Source: CAZVBV01 sp964513975 (lineage in GTDB: Bacteria > Patescibacteriota > Gracilibacteria > UBA4473). Taken from it: 6,685 nt of DNA. Within the stretch, counting starts at the first letter, position 1. Every line of letters begins with the position of its first letter. This document shows, in pieces, positions 5,669 to 6,685 of the stretch. The DNA lies in the NCBI GenBank assembly GCA_964513975.1, contig CAZEON010000061.1, forward strand, positions 1 to 6,685, in the 5' to 3' direction. A model generated the notes under the pieces. That model ran no database searches. It was not told where the DNA came from and saw nothing but the letters and a program-made list of their open reading frames with translations. The position numbers and the translations under genes were made by a program.

Positions 5669-6685
5669 CTAATTCTTGATAATTTTTTTTACCAATACTC
5701 CTTCTTTATTCAGTATTTTTAACAAATACGTTCCTGGAATGAGTGTTGATATATTCCAGTTTTGAATTTCTCTATCACTGTAAATAGAGACATCTCTTGA
5801 GAGAGCATTTTGACCTTGTAGATTTATAATCTCCATTCGGAAATCATCCTTTATAAGTTCAATATTTATATTTGTTCTACATGGGTTTGGATAGACACTC
5901 CTGTTGGTTTTAATAACAGGGTCATTAATTCCTGTAAGGAAGTCTTGATGGATCATCTTCTCTGTCACAAGGTCACACCCCGTGACCTTGATAAGGGCAG
6001 TTCGGGCAAAATTGTTCGTATTCTCGCTACAATGGACAGACAATATAGCATTGCCACTTCCATTCATTGGAGAAACGGTAACCCAATCAGCATCGTCAGA
6101 AGTTAAAACTTCAACAGTCCAATCGCAATTACTAGTAAGTCCAGCAGTTGTATCTCCTTCACTATAAGGAACCTCCAACGTATCGAGGTCGTTAAACACC
6201 AATATAGCAGCAGCCCCATTTTGCGTTAAAGAAAACGTTGCATTTGCACTTCCGCCTGAGACAGTAAAGTCATCAGAACGAGAAGTCGTTGCCGTATTCT
6301 CCTGATACGTAATGGTGAGTGTCGCATCACCTGTTCCAGACATCGGCGATACAGAATACCAATTGGCAACACTACTTACGGTCCAAATGGTGTTGGAAGT
6401 AAGAGCGGTTGTTGAGGTACCTGCAGGAGCCGAAACCGTTGCAGATGTAGGATTGAGTACAATCGAAACAGCAGCCCCATTTTGCGTTAAAGAAAACGTT
6501 GCATTTGCACTTCCGCCTGAGACAGTAAAGTCATCAGAACGAGAAGTCGTTGCCGTATTCTCCTGATACGTAATGGTGAGTGTCGCATCACCAGAACCAG
6601 ACATCGGCGAAACTGTGTACCAAGACGGAACATTACTTACCGTCCAACTAATGTTGGAAGTAAGCGCCGTTGTCGTGTTATCTGC
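5669..6685 (-). CDS. BACON-domain protein with T9SS C-terminal sorting domain (5' end outside window)
   Basis: The frame is open to the window edge, giving 338 residues of a longer protein; the ATG at 6604 is internal to a domain and not a real start. Three BACON-type domains follow one another: 1-72 (truncated by the edge), 73-159, and a more divergent 160-248. Each has W-T-V, a second W, VSP-M-x-G-x-G-x-A and an ENT motif; the first two end in SLTQNGAA. Residues 264-338 are a type IX secretion sorting tail: VYPNP, then the core MEIINLQGQ, the ISTLIPGTYLLKI block and a basic end (VKKIIKN). Such proteins cross the outer membrane through the Por system and lose the tail; BACON domains are usually accessory domains of glycan- or mucin-related enzymes in Bacteroidota. 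Any catalytic domain would be upstream, outside the window. The third domain has cysteines that the first two lack. Confidence 0.9.
   Translation of the reverse strand, partial: ADNTTTALTSNISWTVSNVPSWYTVSPMSGSGDATLTITYQENTATTSRSDDFTVSGGSANATFSLTQNGAAVSIVLNPTSATVSAPAGTSTTALTSNTIWTVSSVANWYSVSPMSGTGDATLTITYQENTATTSRSDDFTVSGGSANATFSLTQNGAAAILVFNDLDTLEVPYSEGDTTAGLTSNCDWTVEVLTSDDADWVTVSPMNGSGNAILSVHCSENTNNFARTALIKVTGCDLVTEKMIHQDFLTGINDPVIKTNRSVYPNPCRTNINIELIKDDFRMEIINLQGQNALSRDVSIYSDREIQNWNISTLIPGTYLLKILNKEGVLVKKIIKN
5672..5896 (-). other. Type IX secretion C-terminal sorting domain
   Basis: The last 75 residues match the Por secretion tail in length and pattern: VYPNP at the start, a MEIINLQGQ beta strand, then an ISTLIPGTYLLKI block and a lysine-rich end. 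This family is confined mainly to Bacteroidota and related FCB phyla that have an outer membrane. Confidence 0.9.
6208..6424 (-). repeat. BACON tandem repeat, copy A
   Basis: This is one of two 261-bp-period (87-codon) direct repeats. Positions 6208-6331 (124 bp) are identical, base for base, to 6469-6592 by hand comparison. The remaining 93 bp differ from copy B at 22 positions. Confidence 0.95.
6469..6685 (-). repeat. BACON tandem repeat, copy B, cut by the window edge
   Basis: This is the second copy of the 87-codon unit. The identical block ends at 6592, and the diverged block runs to the last base of the window. Further copies upstream are possible but cannot be seen. Confidence 0.95.

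Noticed and set aside
6208..6685. CRISPR-like array or mobile element made of the long direct repeats
   Set aside because: The repeats keep the reading frame with an 87-codon period and encode whole protein domains. There are no spacers, terminal inverted repeats or transposase.

Overview
The window holds two parts that do not obviously belong to the same kind of organism. The left part (about 1-5492) looks like a candidate-phyla-radiation (Patescibacteria) genome, most like Peregrinibacteria. It has a FecR-domain membrane protein with VNGY-type Ig repeats, a FemAB-family transferase, and a surface protein built as ectodomain, membrane anchor and short basic tail, as expected for a cell without an outer membrane. 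This assignment rests on remembered family style, not on a search. Both long genes ending in TGA fit the standard bacterial code: about 1,700 codons contain no in-frame TGA, which argues against the TGA=Gly code of Gracilibacteria and Absconditabacteria. The right end (5669-6685) encodes tandem BACON domains and a type IX secretion (T9SS/Por) C-terminal sorting domain, hallmarks of Bacteroidota and related FCB phyla.

Layout: 1-137 holds two hairpins and two short modules that resemble dispersed intergenic repeats. One module contains the stop codon of the FemAB gene. A minus-strand two-gene operon follows: fecR-like (2670 to 1171) then femAB-like (1174 to 122), joined by a 4-base ATGA overlap. 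Between this operon and the divergent plus-strand gene is a regulatory region (2671-2882). It carries an 18-bp perfect palindrome nested in a 9-bp outer inverted repeat, and a possible fecR promoter overlaps the palindrome. The plus-strand gene (2883-5492) encodes an 869-residue surface protein that looks like two exported proteins in one reading frame: signal peptide, beta-rich ectodomain without cysteine, transmembrane helix, basic loop, then a second signal-peptide-like segment with its own cleavage site, then a cysteine-containing Ig-like ectodomain. Between 5493 and 5668 are a tiny ORF with the only clear Shine-Dalgarno in the window and a minus-strand terminator. The window ends inside a minus-strand BACON/T9SS gene whose 5' end lies outside.

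The three left-hand genes may act together at the cell surface: a membrane-anchored FecR/Ig protein, an aminoacyl-transferase-type enzyme possibly acting on cell-wall peptides, and a divergent surface polyprotein that may share a regulator. This link is inferred from gene order only. The main open question is whether the BACON/T9SS gene is a real neighbour acquired by transfer or the product of a chimeric assembly. No defence system, CRISPR array, tRNA, rRNA or transposase gene is visible.
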